Source: Chitinophaga jiangningensis (lineage in GTDB: Bacteria; Bacteroidota; Bacteroidia; Chitinophagales; Chitinophagaceae). Taken from it: a stretch of DNA of 64,000 nt. The position numbers were made by a program, and so were the translations under genes. The stretch's first letter is position 1. Each line of letters begins with the position of its first letter. The DNA is taken from assembly GCF_900142605.1 (NCBI RefSeq), contig NZ_FRBL01000007.1, positions 62,001-126,000 on the forward strand, in the 5' to 3' direction. Below the pieces are notes generated by a model. It had not been told where the DNA came from, ran no database searches, and saw nothing but the letters and a program-made list of their open reading frames with translations. This document shows, piece after piece, positions 63,472 to 64,000 of the stretch.

Positions 63472-64000
63472 TTAACGTATCTCGGATACGTACATATTCT
63501 TAGTGAATTGTTGTCTGAGGCCATTCAGTTCATTCTGAATAGAGGCATCATACAACTGATCTCCGGCTTCGAGTACAAAACCACCGATGAGCTCAGGTTT
63601 TACCTTAGCTTCCAGCTGTACCTGTTGCGTACCGTCGGCTACACGCTGTTTGATCAGATCCAGCGTAGCTTGTTCCATAGGAACGGCGGTAGTGATTTTA
63701 ACAGTAGCGATGTTTTTGATCACATTGTACTGTTGTCCAAATTCCGCGGCAATTTCAGGCAGGTTGCTTTCGCGGCCTTTATTTACCAGCAATTTGATGA
63801 ACAGCTGTGTAGTTTGAGATACACGGCCATTCAGCACTGCGTCCAGGATTTTCTGTTTCGCATCCGCCTTAATGATCGGGCTTCTGAGTAACAGTACCAG
63901 GTCGCGGTTTGTTTTCATCACCTGTTGTAAAGACAGCATATCGTTATGCACTTCTTCGAGCTGATTCTTTTCCAGAACCAGGTCAATCAATGATTTTGCA
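63472..64000 (-). CDS. atpH: ATP synthase F1 subunit delta, 5' end outside window
   Basis: The frame reaches the right edge (176 codons plus one base). The internal TTG near 63990 is not the start, since KSLIDLVLEKNQLEEV continues the usual N-terminal helix of the OSCP/delta family upstream. Delta binds the top of F1 and the b stalk. Family marks: RSPIIKADAKQKILDAV, FIKLLVNKGRESNLPEIAAEF, and near the end KVKPELIGGFVLEAGDQLYDASIQNEL. The order atpH then atpA is the standard F1 order. Confidence 0.93.
   Translation of the reverse strand, partial: AKSLIDLVLEKNQLEEVHNDMLSLQQVMKTNRDLVLLLRSPIIKADAKQKILDAVLNGRVSQTTQLFIKLLVNKGRESNLPEIAAEFGQQYNVIKNIATVKITTAVPMEQATLDLIKQRVADGTQQVQLEAKVKPELIGGFVLEAGDQLYDASIQNELNGLRQQFTKNMYVSEIR

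Noticed and set aside
63950..63990. TTG at about 63990 as the atpH start
   Set aside because: Conserved N-terminal helix residues of the delta subunit continue upstream to the window edge.

Overview
The window is ordinary chromosome of a Gram-negative member of the Bacteroidota, most probably the family Chitinophagaceae (Chitinophaga-like). The evidence is: the type IX secretion regulator PorX, a C-terminal type B sorting domain on a giant surface protein, a fused LpxC/FabZ, DUF3098 and DUF3108 genes, a TonB-dependent receptor with an N-terminal carboxypeptidase-regulatory-like domain, and many promoters with the Bacteroidota -7 box TAnnTTTG. Shine-Dalgarno sequences are mostly absent. I see no phage, insertion sequence, CRISPR array, rRNA or tRNA gene. 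Both edges cut genes: a lipoprotein at the left (1-290) and atpH at the right (63472-64000).

Layout: 0.7-4.5 kb holds the protein quality-control cluster tig-clpP-clpX plus a small unknown gene. On the minus strand, 5-10 kb holds an acyl-CoA dehydrogenase, a helix-hairpin-helix protein, a metallo-beta-lactamase-fold hydrolase, a small conserved unknown and porX. 10-15.4 kb is a plus-strand cluster, HD hydrolase-lpxD-lpxC/fabZ-lpxA-orphan ABC ATPase, making the first steps of lipid A. 15.4-21 kb holds a UMF1-type transporter, a second MBL hydrolase, an orphan GroES-like protein, a HerA-like ATPase and a Gfo/Idh/MocA oxidoreductase. 21-29 kb holds recQ, a copper P-type ATPase, tsaE, alanine dehydrogenase, and the envelope genes ftsX-DUF3098-uppP. 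29-36 kb holds leuS, a peptidase M23 homologue, an EEP hydrolase, a lipoprotein and a secreted M28 peptidase. 36-45.5 kb holds ruvB, two orphan OmpR-type response regulators, a DUF3108 protein, a flippase-like membrane protein, ruvC, HIT, greA, a 2-hydroxyacid dehydrogenase, rsmA and pdxA. 45.6-61.5 kb is a cell-surface region: a small periplasmic protein, a TonB-dependent receptor and one 12.8-kb gene for a 4,281-residue DUF11-repeat protein probably exported by the type IX system. atpA and atpH close the window.

Themes: (1) envelope and surface biogenesis recurs (lipid A, UppP, FtsX, PorX, giant adhesin, TonB receptor). (2) Gene ends are marked by long, often paired, perfect hairpins with three-base loops; one intergenic spacer folds as a three-armed cloverleaf on paper. 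(3) Several perfect TAnnTTTG boxes sit so close to the start codon that the mRNAs should be leaderless or nearly so. (4) The greA leader carries a terminator-like hairpin resembling the attenuator known upstream of E. coli greA. All product names rest on reading motifs and overall sequence by eye; no database search was run.
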